Shown: one piece after another, positions 20,042-31,268 of the stretch
Layout: every line of letters starts with the position of its first letter
Position numbering within the stretch: the stretch's first letter is position 1
Source of the DNA: a bacterium
GTDB taxonomy: Bacteria > Patescibacteria > JAEDAM01 > Absconditabacterales > Absconditicoccaceae
DNA: 47,677 bases
Assembly: GCA_030528665.1 (NCBI GenBank)
Contig: JAUMYK010000005.1
Location: forward strand, 1-47,677
Direction: 5' to 3'
Made by a program: the position numbers and the translations under genes
Notes under the pieces: model-generated
Database searches by the model: none
What the model was told of the DNA's origin: nothing
Seen by the model: the letters and a program-made list of their open reading frames with translations, nothing else

Positions 20042-21073
20042 CTATCTACCACCAGCCCTCTCCCAATCCCTCTCAAATCCACTCAAAAATTGCTGAATCA
20101 ATTCCTGATCGAGCAAAAGGATTCAAAATTCTCTATTATTGTCTAAGCTATTAGCGGAGAGATTCATACTCCCCAACAGCAAAATCTCATCATCTACCAA
20201 AATCATCTTGGTATGGACATAGGGCTTTTTAAGGAGCCTGACTTGATGCGAGCCAAAATAACTAGGCAGGTCTTCATTGGCTTCAGTAGCGGAAAAAATT
20301 GCCCTAAAAGTCAGACTTTGACTCTTTTTTGCAATCACATCAAACAGTTGAGGATCAGTCAAGTATTGAGTTTGAATGGTAATAGATTTTTGTGCACCTG
20401 AAAGCAAATCCACAATCAGCTCACGACAATTGAGATTACACACAAGTAAATTTGGATGAAGATCGGTAGAGTGAATCTCCTCTCAAGCTCGATCTTTTTC
20501 AAAAATTTTCCACAAACTCGCCAAAACGCCCTGATTTTCACTCCAAAAGAGATGTTCACGATTTTTAGCAAAAGTGGAATGGGTTAAATTAGCACTCTGG
20601 AGCCAAAATCCACTCTGCACCAGCGTAATTTTACCATGCAGATATTGGGTAGGAAGATGCTGATCTGACTTTACTTGGATATTTTGCAGTCCTGAAAATT
20701 CACTCTGCAATTTTTTGTAGGTATTTTGAAATTGTTGGTACTTCTTGTTTTCGATCATGATACGAATCTGCATCCCAAGTTCTGCCTGCTTTTTCAGCCA
20801 GCTTTTTACCCTTTTTTCAGTGAGTTCATAGGTTTGAATTGCAAGCTGAGGACTTCATTCGAGTGATTCTAGATAGTTGGTGACATAGTGAGGACTCGGC
20901 ATTTCGATAATCTGACCAGTGATATTGTGGAGTTGAGACCTCCAATTTGGATCAAAGATAAAAGAAGTCTGACCCCCATCACGAACATCCTCGCTCCCAA
21001 AGTGCCACTCCACCCAGGGAGACAACAGCATCAGCACAAGCACTCCAATCAAACTCCACAACCACTTTTTCAT
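20042..21073 (-). CDS. Phospholipase D-like protein, membrane-anchored, one active HKD motif
   Basis: 343 aa with three TGA codons. An N-terminal membrane helix (KKWLWSLIGVLVLMLLSPWV) is followed by two PLD repeats. The second has a full HKD motif, VHTKMILVDDEILLLGSMNL (HxKx4D with GSxN). The first, LHGKITLVQSGFWLQSANL, has Gln where the Asp should be. PLD enzymes use one His from each repeat, so the first His may still serve. The family includes phospholipases, nucleases and cardiolipin synthases; the anchor suggests action outside the membrane. AGAGGTGG precedes the ATG and overlaps the stop region of the upstream Nudix gene (6 bp apart). Confidence 0.82.
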
Positions 21074-21079
21074 CCACCT

Positions 21080-21661
21080 CTAGTCAAATAAAACATATGC
21101 CAATATCTTCTCCTTAATACTCTCAAATCCAGCATCACCACTAATCTCTCTCAATTTTCTCCAGCCACCAGACGAAACTTCCTCAAGTTGCAAGTCAATA
21201 TCCTGCTTTTCATGGAGCGAAAACACATATCTAAAATCGTGATGATAATGCTCAGGTTCTTGCTTTTTAGGATTGGCAGGGATAAAATGCGTGTCAATAT
21301 CCAGAGGAAGCAGCTGATGCTCATGATGTCGAGAGATAAGATCGCAATTCTGGATTCAGGTTTCTTCTTGTATTTCTCTCTTTGCCGTATTCCAAAGCTC
21401 ATTATCTCCCATCTCCCAATGCCCACCTGGTGCAAGTCGCTTGTCGAGATTGATGTTGTGGATCATTAGAAGCTCATCCCCCTTGAGGACATAGCCACTA
21501 GCAGTCATATGTCCAGTAAAATTCTTTCTCGTCCCCAAACTTTCTCAGCTTCGCAATTGCTTTTGCAAAAGTGTAAATCTGCCTTGCTCCTGTGGGAAAA
21601 GGGTGAGATAGGATTTGAGTTGTTGCGCTACTCGAGTTTCCAAAGAAAAGGTTTGCATCAT
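21080..21661 (-). CDS. Nudix hydrolase
   Basis: 193 aa with two TGA codons. After a helical N-terminal 60 residues the Nudix box reads GGHWEMGDNELWNTAKREIQ then EETGI, with Asp in place of the first Glu and the last Gly TGA-coded. ASGYVLKGDELLMIHN before the box and FRYVFSLHEKQDI after it fit the Nudix fold. The substrate is unknown. It ends 6 bp before the PLD-like gene, so the two are likely one operon. Two ATGs in tandem (21661, 21658) could start it. A TCAGATTTTTTT leader motif lies 22 bp upstream. Confidence 0.85.
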
Positions 21662-21693
21662 AATAGGGAAAAAGGATAAAAAAATCTGATATT

Positions 21694-21931
21694 GTCATCC
21701 TGAACTTGTTTCGTCATCCTGAACTTGATTCAGGATCTTAGCAATCAAAGGAGAGATTCCAGATCAAGTCTGGAATGACAAGCAGATGGACAAAAACTCC
21801 CCCTGCCCTACGGGCATCCTCCTCAATGAGGGGGAACTTTCATCAGTTCATTCCCACAAGTTGTGTCCTCCCTCGATGAGGGAGGTACTGAGCGAAGCGA
21901 AGGGAGCTAAATCAAGTCCGGAATGACGAGG
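21694..21931. repeat. Dispersed repeat cluster
   Basis: Contains two GTCATCCTGAACTTG units, GATTCCAGATCAAGTCTGGA, CCCTGCCCTACGGGCATCC, CCTCCCTCGATGAGGGAGG with AGCGAAGCGAAGGGAGC, and a final ATCAAGTCCGGAATGAC. The order is the same as at 23250-23535. 21932-21995 has no gene. Confidence 0.75.
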
Positions 21932-21995
21932 AATTACAACCCTAAACTCTTAATTCTCAACTCTTAACTGCTTTGTTACTTGTTCATTCTTCCTT

Positions 21996-22547
21996 TTAAA
22001 GACCTATCACCTTGTCCTCAATCTGCTTCCAAAGCTGCTCAACACCCCCATCATTGATCAAATACACATCCGCTAAAGCCTGACACGCAGAAACATTTTG
22101 CTGTGTAGGATCATGATTTGCAGCTTCAAGTGCTTCCTGCTCCTGAAATTTCTCCCAGCTAATAGCATCCTTTGCTGATTTTCTTGCAATCGCTCTTTGA
22201 TATCTGAGTGCCTGAGGGGCATCTACGGACAACAAGATAAAATCAGCATTTTCTCTCATTTTTTCTACTTCTCCAATCGCACGAATCGACTCAATAATCG
22301 CATCCTTACCTGCAATCTTTGCTTTTTCATAGAGTTTTTCCACGATTGCACTCGGTCAAAATTGACTTCTCAAGCTATTTGCCATCGCTCTCATCGTATC
22401 TCTATTGACCTCCTGCCCCTGCGCCTCGATCAGCTCCGTCAGCAAACCACTCGCCGAATAATGCACAAAACCATACTTCTCCACTAAATACTCCACGACT
22501 GTACCTTTCCCAGCCGCAGCTGGACCAGTAATTCCAATAATCTTCAT
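21996..22547 (-). CDS. P-loop nucleoside/dephospho-CoA kinase-like protein
   Basis: 183 aa with one TGA. MKIIGITGPAAAGKGTVVEY is a Walker A loop (GPAAAGKGT) at the N-terminus. The middle (ESIRAIGEVEKMRENADF then LLSVDAP) and the helix YQRAIARKSAKDAISWEKF match the lid and arm of dephospho-CoA kinase or adenylate-kinase-like P-loop kinases, including the AAA_18/AAA_33 group. The true substrate is not clear; it is not a canonical CoaE, which has a DxD after the loop. A GTCAGGTTTTT leader motif lies 21 bp upstream. Confidence 0.7.
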
Positions 22548-22610
22548 CTTCTACAAAAAAAGTAAAAACCTGACTTTTTTTTCCCTTTGTACCTCGCATA
22601 TCAAGAAAAA

Positions 22611-23222
22611 CTACGGATTGAGCAAAGTCCTCAGCTTTTTGAGTGCTCTTGAAATTCTCTGCCTAATCACCTCCTGAGAAATCAGCAAAATCTCCTCAAT
22701 TTCTCCATTTTCCTTATGCTCAATATACTTGAGAAATAGAATCTCTCTACTCACGACATCTAGCTCTTGCATCGCCTTTTGAATCTGCTCCAACTCAAAA
22801 TCTTGCTGTAAAAATTCAGAAAAATCAGACTCATCTACCAGACAATCTTCAAAAGACTCCCCCTCCTCTTCCTCATACTCCAGATAAGAAAAGGGAAGCT
22901 CTTTCTGCTTTTTGAAAGCATCTTTGACCGTATTTTTGAAAATTGTCCATACATATGCGGAAAAACTCTGCTCAATATCATACTTTACGACTGCATTTCG
23001 AAACTTCACATAAAAATCAGCAATAATATCCTCACACTCAGCTTGAGAAAGAAAATAGGCACTCTGCAAATAACGGAAAAAAATATCTACCGTTTTGAGA
23101 TAAAAGGTATTGAAAGCCCCTGCATCCTGTTGGATCAAGAGCAAAAGAAATGCTTTTTCAAAATCAATTACCACCATGGATATTGTATTGTAAAAGTCAA
23201 TAGATCCTCTTCCGTACTTCAT
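22611..23222 (-). CDS. Sigma-70-family RNA polymerase sigma factor (ECF-like)
   Basis: 203 aa from ATG 23222, without TGA. Region 2 is seen at YVWTIFKNTVKDAFKKQ, preceded by the helix ECEDIIADFYVKFRNAVVKY. A long acidic linker (EYEEEEGESFEDCLVDESDF) separates it from region 4: ELDVVSREILFLKYIEHKEN, then EVIRQRISRALKKLRTLL, a helix-turn-helix. This layout is that of small sigma factors for envelope or stress regulons. No anti-sigma gene is adjacent. A downstream ATG at 23177 would remove an uncertain 15 residues; GTGGGA precedes the chosen ATG. Confidence 0.78.
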   Translation of the reverse strand: MKYGRGSIDFYNTISMVVIDFEKAFLLLLIQQDAGAFNTFYLKTVDIFFRYLQSAYFLSQAECEDIIADFYVKFRNAVVKYDIEQSFSAYVWTIFKNTVKDAFKKQKELPFSYLEYEEEEGESFEDCLVDESDFSEFLQQDFELEQIQKAMQELDVVSREILFLKYIEHKENGEIEEILLISQEVIRQRISRALKKLRTLLNP

Positions 23223-23249
23223 TTTTCCCACAAGCTCTTCCCTTTACCT

Positions 23250-23535
23250 GTCATCCTCCCTGTCCCGCACAAAGTTGAAGGGAACTTGACTCAGCATCTT
23301 AACCCTCTATTTGTCATGCTGAACTTGATTCAGCATCTTAGTAAGCAAATGAGATTCCGGATCAAGTCCGGAATGACGAAGAGATCAAGTCCGGAATGAC
23401 AAACTCTACACTCACAAGCTCCCCCTGCCCCACGGACATCCCACTCAATGAGGGGGAACTTTCATCAGTTCATTCCCACAAGTTGTGTCCTCCCTCGATG
23501 AGGGAGGTGCTGAGCGAAGCGAGGCGGAGGGAGTT
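23250..23535. repeat. Dispersed repeat cluster
   Basis: Contains GTCATCCTCCCTGTCCCGCA, GTCATGCTGAACTTGATTC, GATTCCGGATCAAGTCCGGA followed by a second ATCAAGTCCGGAATGAC, CCCTGCCCCACGGACATCCC, and CCTCCCTCGATGAGGGAGG with TGCTGAGCGAAGCGAGGCGG. Composition and order repeat those at 21694-21931 and 9560-9767. No gene. Confidence 0.8.
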
Positions 23536-23562
23536 AACTCTTAACCCTACACTCTTAACTTA

Positions 23563-23892
23563 CTAATATGCCTTTTTCAAGGTCACGACATACTCCTTTT
23601 CATCAGTGAAGTACTCAGACTTGATACCTCCCACACAAGCCAAAATCTGCTTTGGATTCCCCTTTTCATCAAAAGGCAGCTCAAAAGTATGCTCTCCCAT
23701 CTTATCAATACTCAAAGTCTCAGTATCCCCCTCCGCATCACACAAACATACCCCACAAAACCCAGTACTACAAGACATCAAAATCTCAATCCCATGCATC
23801 GCAGCCATCTCTACAAATCCTTTATTATCCTCAGCTACAAACTGCCCAATCTCGGCACCAGCACTATCCTGAATTTTCACTACTACGGTCAT
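23563..23892 (-). CDS. [2Fe-2S] ferredoxin
   Basis: 109 aa without TGA. Cys ligands are in the plant-type order: SCSTGFCGVC (C-x4-C-x2-C) and a fourth Cys in QILACVGG near residue 85. The N-terminal strand pair (VVVKIQDSAGAEIGQFVAED) and the loop EMAAMHGIEILMSC fit the fold. It carries single electrons; the partner enzyme is not in the window. ATAAGG directly precedes the ATG, and a TCAGATTTTTTT leader motif lies 30 bp upstream. Confidence 0.9.
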   Translation of the reverse strand: MTVVVKIQDSAGAEIGQFVAEDNKGFVEMAAMHGIEILMSCSTGFCGVCLCDAEGDTETLSIDKMGEHTFELPFDEKGNPKQILACVGGIKSEYFTDEKEYVVTLKKAY

Positions 23893-23968
23893 CCTTATAC
23901 GTTACAAAAAAGATAAAAAAATCTGATCCTATCATAACAAACTCCCTCCTATTATCAAGAAAAATCCC

Positions 23969-24766
23969 CTATTCCAAGAAATTAGTCATCGCAGAGCAAA
24001 TATTTACCATCCCTTCATAAGGCTGAGGATACCATACTGTAGAACAAAATCTAAATTCCTTTGCTTCCTCATCTCCACAATTAGGATCATCCCCCTTAAA
24101 ACAAGCTTTCAATCATCCATCCTCCTTGGAATACAATCAAAATACAGCAATATTCCTCCAATATTTCCCATATCTATGATCCAAATCCTCCTCTTTAAGC
24201 CCTAAATCCATATACTCTGCAGCGGTGATTGCTCTTCCTTGGTAAAATAACACACTTCCAGAAACCTTATCTCTCCTGATAGGAGCATAATCCCACTGTA
24301 TAAAGTCCTGCCCATAAATCCACAAATCCCACCAACCATAATGTTGATTCCATCTTTTATTTTTTGGGAAATGATTAGTAGGAACTAAGGCATCATAACT
24401 CTCTCTCGGATATATTCTGTAATACTTTTCAGAGGTACCTGGTAGCATCTCCACAGAAATTACATATCGCCCCTCTCTCATCCATTCATCATTCTGACAT
24501 CCATCATTTCCAGTATCCACCATCGGATTTGCCTTGAGCCAGCATTGATTTCTCTGAGAAGATCGGCGATGCCAGTTAGTATTACGGATATTATAGACTG
24601 CTTCGATGCCTTCTTTGGCGAGATTGAGCGCGATAGTACGCTGTGCTGTTTCTGAAATATAGTTGGTTGTTCTCGTTACTGCCTGCATAATCGTGATAAT
24701 CCCTATCCCCAGTACAAAGATCACCAGCAAGACTTCCATCAAAGTAAATCAGCTTTTTCTCCTCAT
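23969..24766 (-). CDS. Type IV prepilin-like protein (PilV/GspI type)
   Basis: 265 aa with two TGA codons. The N-terminus MRRKS-G-FTLMEVLLVIFVLG is a textbook prepilin peptidase site; the Gly at -1, which the peptidase requires, is TGA-coded (24749-24751). The hydrophobic helix continues to about residue 27 and an amphipathic segment (AQRTIALNLAKEGIEAVYN) follows, as in PilV and GspI. The C-terminal domain is rich in Trp, Tyr and Arg with paired Cys. AAGGAG precedes the ATG by 4 bp, the best Shine-Dalgarno here. It would be a minor pilin; the prepilin peptidase and assembly ATPase are not in the window. Confidence 0.88.
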
Positions 24767-24860
24767 TTTTCTCCTTGTAAGCTAAAAATCTATACAGTCA
24801 AACTCTACTAATATCCCGCAACTTTGCAAGCCTTTCTCGCACCAATCTAGCGATCTTCAC

Positions 24861-24889
24861 TTGACATCCCAAGCACCTTTCCATACACT
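24861..24889 (+). promoter_or_regulatory. Promoter for miaA
   Basis: TTGACA at 24861-24866, a 17-bp spacer and TACACT at 24884-24889. Transcription would begin about 25 bp before the miaA ATG, and AAATCTGAC lies between promoter and start codon. The prepilin gene is divergent. Confidence 0.6.
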
Positions 24890-24921
24890 CACAACACTTT
24901 TAACATAAAAAAAATCTGACC

Positions 24922-25875
24922 ATGCACTTTGATCTCCTCGCCCAGCAAGCACTCGAGACTGTCCTCTCGTTCAAAGCTCAGCATCCCAATGGAGTAGTCA
25001 TCATTTGGGGAGCAACCGCCACTGGCAAAACCAGACTTTCTCTCCTCCTCGCTCAGCACCTCCCCTTAGAGGTCATCTCCAGCGATAGCAGACAAATCTA
25101 CAGGAAAATGGACATCGGAACTGACAAAATCAGCCCTGACATCAGAGCCAAAATCCCACATCATCAGATCGACATCCTCGACCCAGACCAGACCTACACT
25201 GCAGGACAGCGAAAACAAGCCACCGACCTCCTCACTGACCAAATCCTTGCTAGAGACAAGACCCCCTTTATCGTAGGAGGAACTGGACTCTACATCGACA
25301 CCATCTACAAAAATTTCTCAATGCCTGACTGCGCACCAGACCTAGCCTTGAGAAGCCAACTTGAACAACAAGAGCAAGAAAATCCTGGCTTCCTTTTTGC
25401 TGAACTCTCTCGCATCGACCCTGATGAAGCCCAAAAACTCCATCCCAACTCTACCAGATACCTCATCAGAGCGCTTGAAATCTACTACAGCACCTGAATC
25501 ACAAAAACCCAAGGCTTCATCCAGCAACCCGTTCGTCATCCGCTCCTGATGCTCGGTCTGCGAAGAGACAAAGAGACCACCAACCAGCTCATCAATGCCC
25601 GTATCAAAGAAATGTTGAAAATCTGACTCATCCAAGAGGTCGAAAGCCTCCTTGCTCAAGGCTATACCCCAGAGATGCAATCCCTCCAGTCCATCGGCTA
25701 CAAAGAAGTCATTGGCTACCTCCAAGGTCAGTACAATAAAGAAAAAATGGAGGAACTCCTCAAAAGGAATACCCACCATCTTGCAAAAAAACAGAGAACC
25801 CGATTTAGGAGATACATCGCTGAAGGCAAACAACAGCCAAAACCATCTGTCCAATACCGTGTACGAGAACTCTAG
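24922..25875 (+). CDS. miaA: tRNA dimethylallyltransferase
   Basis: 317 aa with two TGA codons. Motifs in order: WGATATGKTRLSLLLAQ (Walker A), VISSDSRQIYRKMDIGTDK (DSRQxY), HHQIDILDPDQTYTAGQ, IVGGTGLYIDTIY, RYLIRALEIY, and the C-terminal SLQSIGYKEVIGYLQG and KKQRTRFRR. MiaA puts a dimethylallyl group on A37 of tRNAs reading UNN codons. These would include any tRNA reading UGA, which is of interest because UGA is sense here. The start codon follows AAAAAAATCTGACC directly with no Shine-Dalgarno. Confidence 0.94.
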
Positions 25876-25882
25876 ACACCCA

Positions 25883-26998
25883 CTAAGCTACTGCAGTATA
25901 TGTACTATTAGGATCCCTTTTGATCAGATGGGAACTCGCCAAATACTGCTCATCAGGATAATACGCAAAGAGCAGCGAATCCCCTTTCAATGCCTGTAGA
26001 ATCTTGCTCGAATCCTGAGGAAGCGTAAAACAGCCCTCACTCCCTGCAACTGTCCCAGGATGAATAAAAATACCACGAGACTCTGCTTGATCATTGGAAT
26101 CTTCTATCCCCTTTAGCCTCAAACCTCTCCAGGACTTGGTATTTGCCTTGGTAATCGATTTTGGCGTTCTATAAAATCCGAGACTCGACTGATTACTTCC
26201 CCATCTATCAGAAAAACGAGTTGCAAACTCTCCTCCAGACCTCTTACCATGTCAGACAGGTACCGCATATTCTACCTCTCACTTTTCCATATTGATCACA
26301 AAAAATCTATTAGTTTTGTTGGATTTGGAGTAGTCTACAATCGTAAGGTATTTCGTATTTCCGAGTTCAGATTTCATTTTTTCATAGCCCTGCACTGCAT
26401 ACAAAAAAGGCTGAAAATCTGGTTTCTCCACTCATTTGAGCTGCTCATAATATGCACGCCAAGTCAGGCTTTCCTCGCCACGCTCAGCACCCCAAAGTGC
26501 AGAAGCATTTCCAATCCCCACACTAACAAAGCTAGTTTCCACCTGAGAAGTTAATCCAGATTGCTGAGTATTGAGCGCCTGCTGAACTCAGGAAGCTCCA
26601 GCACCAGACTGCACAAGAGCATCCTCACTCCTCTCAGGATCTGCAGCGCTCGCCATCCCACCAAGAATCTTCGCTTTGAGTGCTTTAAGTTCCTCTTGTG
26701 TACTTACCTTACCAAGCTGTTCTCTCCACTCCTTAAACCTCGCAGAAGAAGCCGAAATTTTCATAATGGTCGATTCCATCATCTTATCCTTGATCTTGTC
26801 AAAAAAGCCCTCAGATACCAGATAATCCACGACCATCTCCTTGCCCACTGTAAGAAATAACTCTGGAAACTGCTGACTGACTTCATCCACAATCTCGCCT
26901 GCCATCTGCTTTTTGAGTTCAAGCAATTGTAATGTAGTCTTCTGATTTTCATGCAATCCTTCATACATATTTTTCACTGCATCTACTACGCCTGTCAT
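25883..26998 (-). CDS. Murein L,D-transpeptidase catalytic-domain protein (YkuD_2 type)
   Basis: 371 aa with several TGA codons. The C-terminal half has the catalytic domain of the murein L,D-transpeptidase catalytic family: RFFVINMEKGEVEYAVPVGH, then FSDRWGSNQSSLGFYRT, then SRGIFIHPG and GSEGCFTLP with His near residue 313 and Cys near residue 323. It would cross-link or anchor to peptidoglycan. The N-terminal 150 residues are helical and charged (NQKTTLQLLELKKQMAGEIV), without a clear signal peptide, which is odd for an exported enzyme. It is the last gene of a unit with the two giant proteins, 28 bp after the 1401-aa gene. Without reading TGA as Gly it would seem broken into pieces. Confidence 0.85.
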
Positions 26999-27026
26999 AT
27001 TTTTCTTAATTAAAGATATAAAGGTT

Positions 27027-30000
27027 TTAAAGCTGACTATTGAGCCAGGTTGCGATCTTTTTGACCAGAGCATCATCCTTGCATACAGGACAATAGCTAT
27101 TCAAGGTCGTTCTATCCAATAGCACCGTTCCATCAACTACAAAGCTAGGATACCATGCCACAGTTCTACTCCAAAACTCCCTTTCAAGACTCAGGGTCTT
27201 CCCCTTGTAAGTACGAACGCACCAGTTACGGAAGTTTGCAAGCCATACCAACTCTGACAAAGAGAGTCAGACTTCTAATCCTTTGAGGTAAAACTGTTCT
27301 CCCTTTTGCTCAAAAACAACTGCATTTCCCCAGCTTTTAAGTGCTGACTTTTCTGGCAAATAACGAATATCGCCTCTCTTTCCCTGCCAAACAATCTCAG
27401 ACTGCGTTTTCTCAATCTGCGCTTGGAGGAGCTTGGTAAAAGCTATAGTATCCTGTTCCTGAGGCTTCAGCTTGCAAATTGCAATCGCTTTATGATACTT
27501 GTCAAATTCCTGCTTCCCCTCTATCAAAATAGGCTCAATACTCAATTTTTGCAGTTCTGATTGCACTTCTTGATCAAAGGTTTTGGAGAGGATCGGATGC
27601 GATTTACCTACAAATTCCAATTCAGGACTATGCTCGCTTACTACCAAATTTCCACGGCGAATACCCATCTTCTGATTGTCCTGATCTCGAGAAAACATCC
27701 CCAGTTCCAGCACCTTTCTCATCATCAACTGTGAAGCCCTCAATGCGACAGCCTGCTCTTCCCTCACAGGAGACTGCCAAAGTTGCTGAATTGTTTTAGA
27801 TCAAATACGAAAAACCTGAATCTGCCTCTCATACCAAGACCTAAAAGCCTGATTATTGAGTATCGGATGTTCCCCTTGCTTCAATACTCACTTTTCATCA
27901 AAGAACAGCTGCTGCCCCTGATGCAAAGCCCCCTGATAATAAGCAAAATCATCCATATCATTGGACACTTTAAAAGTCATCAACTGAAGCAATATCCCCT
28001 GATACAACTGCTCAAAATACTGATAAAAACTTTCATAACGCTGCTGCATATGCGGATGCAGTGCTGTCGAAGCATCTCTCAGGAGCAGTTCAGATTTCAA
28101 CTGTTCTCGCTCCTTGTATTTTTGGCTGATCAGGATTTCCACCTCTCTTGGCAGATCAAGTTCATCCTCCTTAGTTCAGTTTCCCTCGATACTTCTCAGG
28201 GATTCCAGTCTCTGATGTGCCTGCTCAACACGATCGATATATCGCTGTTCTTGAGCTGTGAAAATCTCACGAGCCTGCGTAAAATACGCTCTCTCCTCAG
28301 CTAACCCTGATCCGATTGTCAATTCTGACTGAAGACTGAGCATTTGAAGCCTTCCATCCTTCCAAGCAAAAAACTGCCTCTGCAAATCCCCAAATCCCGC
28401 CTTACGCGCCTCAATTAGCAGGTAATACGGCAGTTCCAGATACCTCCCATCTTGAGCATGAGTTTGCACAAAGTTTGAAATCTGATTTTTGACTTTCGTT
28501 TTATTTTCCTGAGTTCTCAACTGCAATTCTTGGATCAAGAGTATCCTAAGCTGCTGTTTCCATTCCGCTTGCAAAGCAGGATCAATGCTTTCTGTAGGTG
28601 TGTCTATGATAGATTTCTCTTCATGCGAAAAAAGATGCATAAGCATAAGCGCTGGATTCGATGTTGCAATCATTTTCCTCCAAGAAAATCCAAAAGAGAA
28701 GCGTGCATCGGTCTGTTGTTCAACAAAAGCATCAACAATCTGAGGAACTTCCTCCTCTGAGTACTCGCCAAGATCAAGCGTACCAATCCCTTCATCCACA
28801 GCCCAGTCCTCATTGACCTTTCGCTGCTTATCATAGTACAGACCATAGGTCTCTCCATTTTCAGAAAAAAATTGCATCAAAGCCTCCTGATCATTCTGCC
28901 CAGCATAGCCATAGAGCTGTTTTGCGAGTTGATACAATACATTTTGCATCGGATCATCAGCAATTTCCATCATCCCTCTTCTCTCCAATCCCTGCTGTAC
29001 CAAATCAATAGCACCATCAGTATCAAAACTTGGATAAGTGACTTGCTGGAGATCAAAATCCGCATACAACAGCTGCTCTACAAAGTTGACATTTTTATGC
29101 ACATCAGGGATCTCCAAATACACTGCCTCTTCGTAACTCTGTCTCAAGGCAAGCCACTCCTGATATTTGAGTACCAATTGCACATTTTGAGTATAGCGAT
29201 CATCCTCTTCATCCGCTCTCAATAAGGCATCAAGCGATGCAGTCTTCACAATCTCTTGAAACAGTGCTGGATTTTCCACTCCCAGCTGCTCAAATTTCTT
29301 CAGCTTCTCAGCAGGAAAATCGGCAAAAAATGCTGATTTCGTGATGGCGAGCTTGTCCTCAGAAGACAGATCAGCTTTCCATCCTTGTTTCCCTTGATAC
29401 GCATAGAGTGTAGAAAGCGTAAAAAGCTGAGTCAGAGATTGCATTCCTTGATGTCTTTTGATGGAATCAATCATTTCAGGTTTTTGGAGCTGAGTTTCAA
29501 TATATTCAAGTCTGAGATTGATACGAGCAGTGATCGCCTCCCACTTGTCAATAAAGGATTTTGCTGACTCTGGAGGGAGAGCGCTGAGAAAATCAGCCTT
29601 TTTTTGTCCTGAATGAAGATAAGCAAGTAAATCACTATCATCTTTAAACTCACCAATCCCCACCTCTTCCAAAAAGAGCATCGAGAAGCAAGCATCCCTG
29701 AGTGATTGCTCTTTGGCATCTTTCCCCTCTATAGAAAAGAGATGGGCAATGGAGTGCTGCACTTTTTCATTGAGACTCACATTCCCTTCTTGCTGGTTAT
29801 GGATACCTTGCAAGATAGCATGCTTGAGTTTTCCCCTTGACTGTCTGAGAAAATCCTCCTGATTCTGCGTATAAAAATCATGCACATCAAAATACAAGCT
29901 ATCCACGCCCATACTTGCCGCTGCGGAAATTCCTCCCACAGCAAGTCCAACCACAGTCCCAAAAGGACCTCCAACTGCCGTACCTGCAGATACTGCATAA

Positions 30001-31232
30001 GCAATAATCGCCGCCTCCACAGCCACACTCGCCAATCCGATCGCTAACTGTGTATATGCTTGATTGGTTTTATTTTTAGCTCTGACTTCATTTACTTTAG
30101 CGATCAATGCAGCCTCCTTTTTGGTCTCAAGATACATCCAGACATCCAATCCTAAACACGCCACATCGATCAGCATCGCACCAGCCAGAGTTTGCAAGAT
30201 TCTATTTGCCTTACTTCCATGCCTCAATACTTTAGTCATCCCTTGTAATTCTGCAACACTCTCAGCCTGCATCAGACTTTTGAGAAGTTCATCAGGAAGC
30301 TGAGCAATCCCCTTAGATGTGAGAAAAGTGGCAATCTCATCTGATGTCTTGCCAAAAAACTCTGGAGCAAGTTTTTCGATCTTAGCAAGCGTACTAGGAT
30401 CTAGAGCAGTACTCTGCAAAAGTGATCTTGGCAATTTGCCATCAAGTGTTTTCCAAAGCTTAATCAAAGCAATTCCATCATCATCCATACTCTCCAATCC
30501 TTCACTCAGCTTAGCTATATGCTTATCCATAGACTCCAGCTGCTTACTACTCAGACGACCAGCTCCAGCAAGTGCTTGGTGTTGCGATTTTAGAGCAGAG
30601 ATGGACTGCTCTATAGTATACTTCATCTTGGAAGCATCAATGGTCTGAGCCATATTTTTGATTTCACGACTACGATTCAGTCTATCAAGAACGAGAACTC
30701 CTCCAGCACCAAGCGTAGACACTCCAGCCCCCATAGCAATCGGATTCAAGCTACCATCAGCAGTCTGAGGAGCATCAAGTTCATCGTGTTGACTACGAGA
30801 AGGAGCTTGTGCTGTGGAAGCATCAGTTTTATCCACTCCAGATTCCTGTCCATCAGGCTCTGCTTGCTGGTGCTGTAACTGATCTGCATGCTCCTCATCG
30901 CCTTGAGGTCTAATACCGAGAATCTGATTTTTCAGTAATTCAAGTTCTTCTTTGGTCTTTCTCTGCTCTATTTCCAGCCTTTTCTGCTTCATAAAGTCAA
31001 AAATCTGATTTGCTACTTTGGGACTTACAAAACTAATGATATTCTTCCACCAACCAAATTCTTGTACTGCATCAAAAGTTTTGGGAAGATCGGTCGTACC
31101 TGAGATCAGATTTTTTACTTTTTTTTCGATCGGCAAAAGTGCAAGCGACTTGAGCCACCCAAGTTCTTTTTTGAAATCATCCAAATAGTATTCAGAGATT
31201 TCCTGTTTGAGTTGTTCAACATTTGCCACCAT
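27027..31232 (-). CDS. Giant membrane-associated protein, 1401 aa, unknown
   Basis: No family recognised. Read through a few TGA codons near the C-terminus, while about 1,000 N-terminal codons contain none. An N-terminal helical region (to about 130) leads to a low-complexity Asp/Gln/Ser linker, then hydrophobic segments near residues 165-185, 342-367 and 394-441. The last is a Gly/Ala-rich pair, AYAVSAGTAVGGPFGTVVG then LAVGGISAAASMGV, like a membrane-inserting hairpin. The remainder is alpha-helical and charged. The C-terminus has a CPVC pair. It lies between a second giant protein and an L,D-transpeptidase, so a cell-surface or wall-linked role is possible. The ATG at 31232 follows a TTG in frame 12 bp upstream. 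Confidence 0.75.
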
Positions 31233-31268
31233 CTGCGCTACCAAAAAAGAATAAAAGACTGCCTATCA

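Noticed and set aside
30064..30648. Plus-strand frames of 79 and 109 codons
   Set aside because: Antisense to the 1401-aa gene; Ser/Leu-rich shadow translation.
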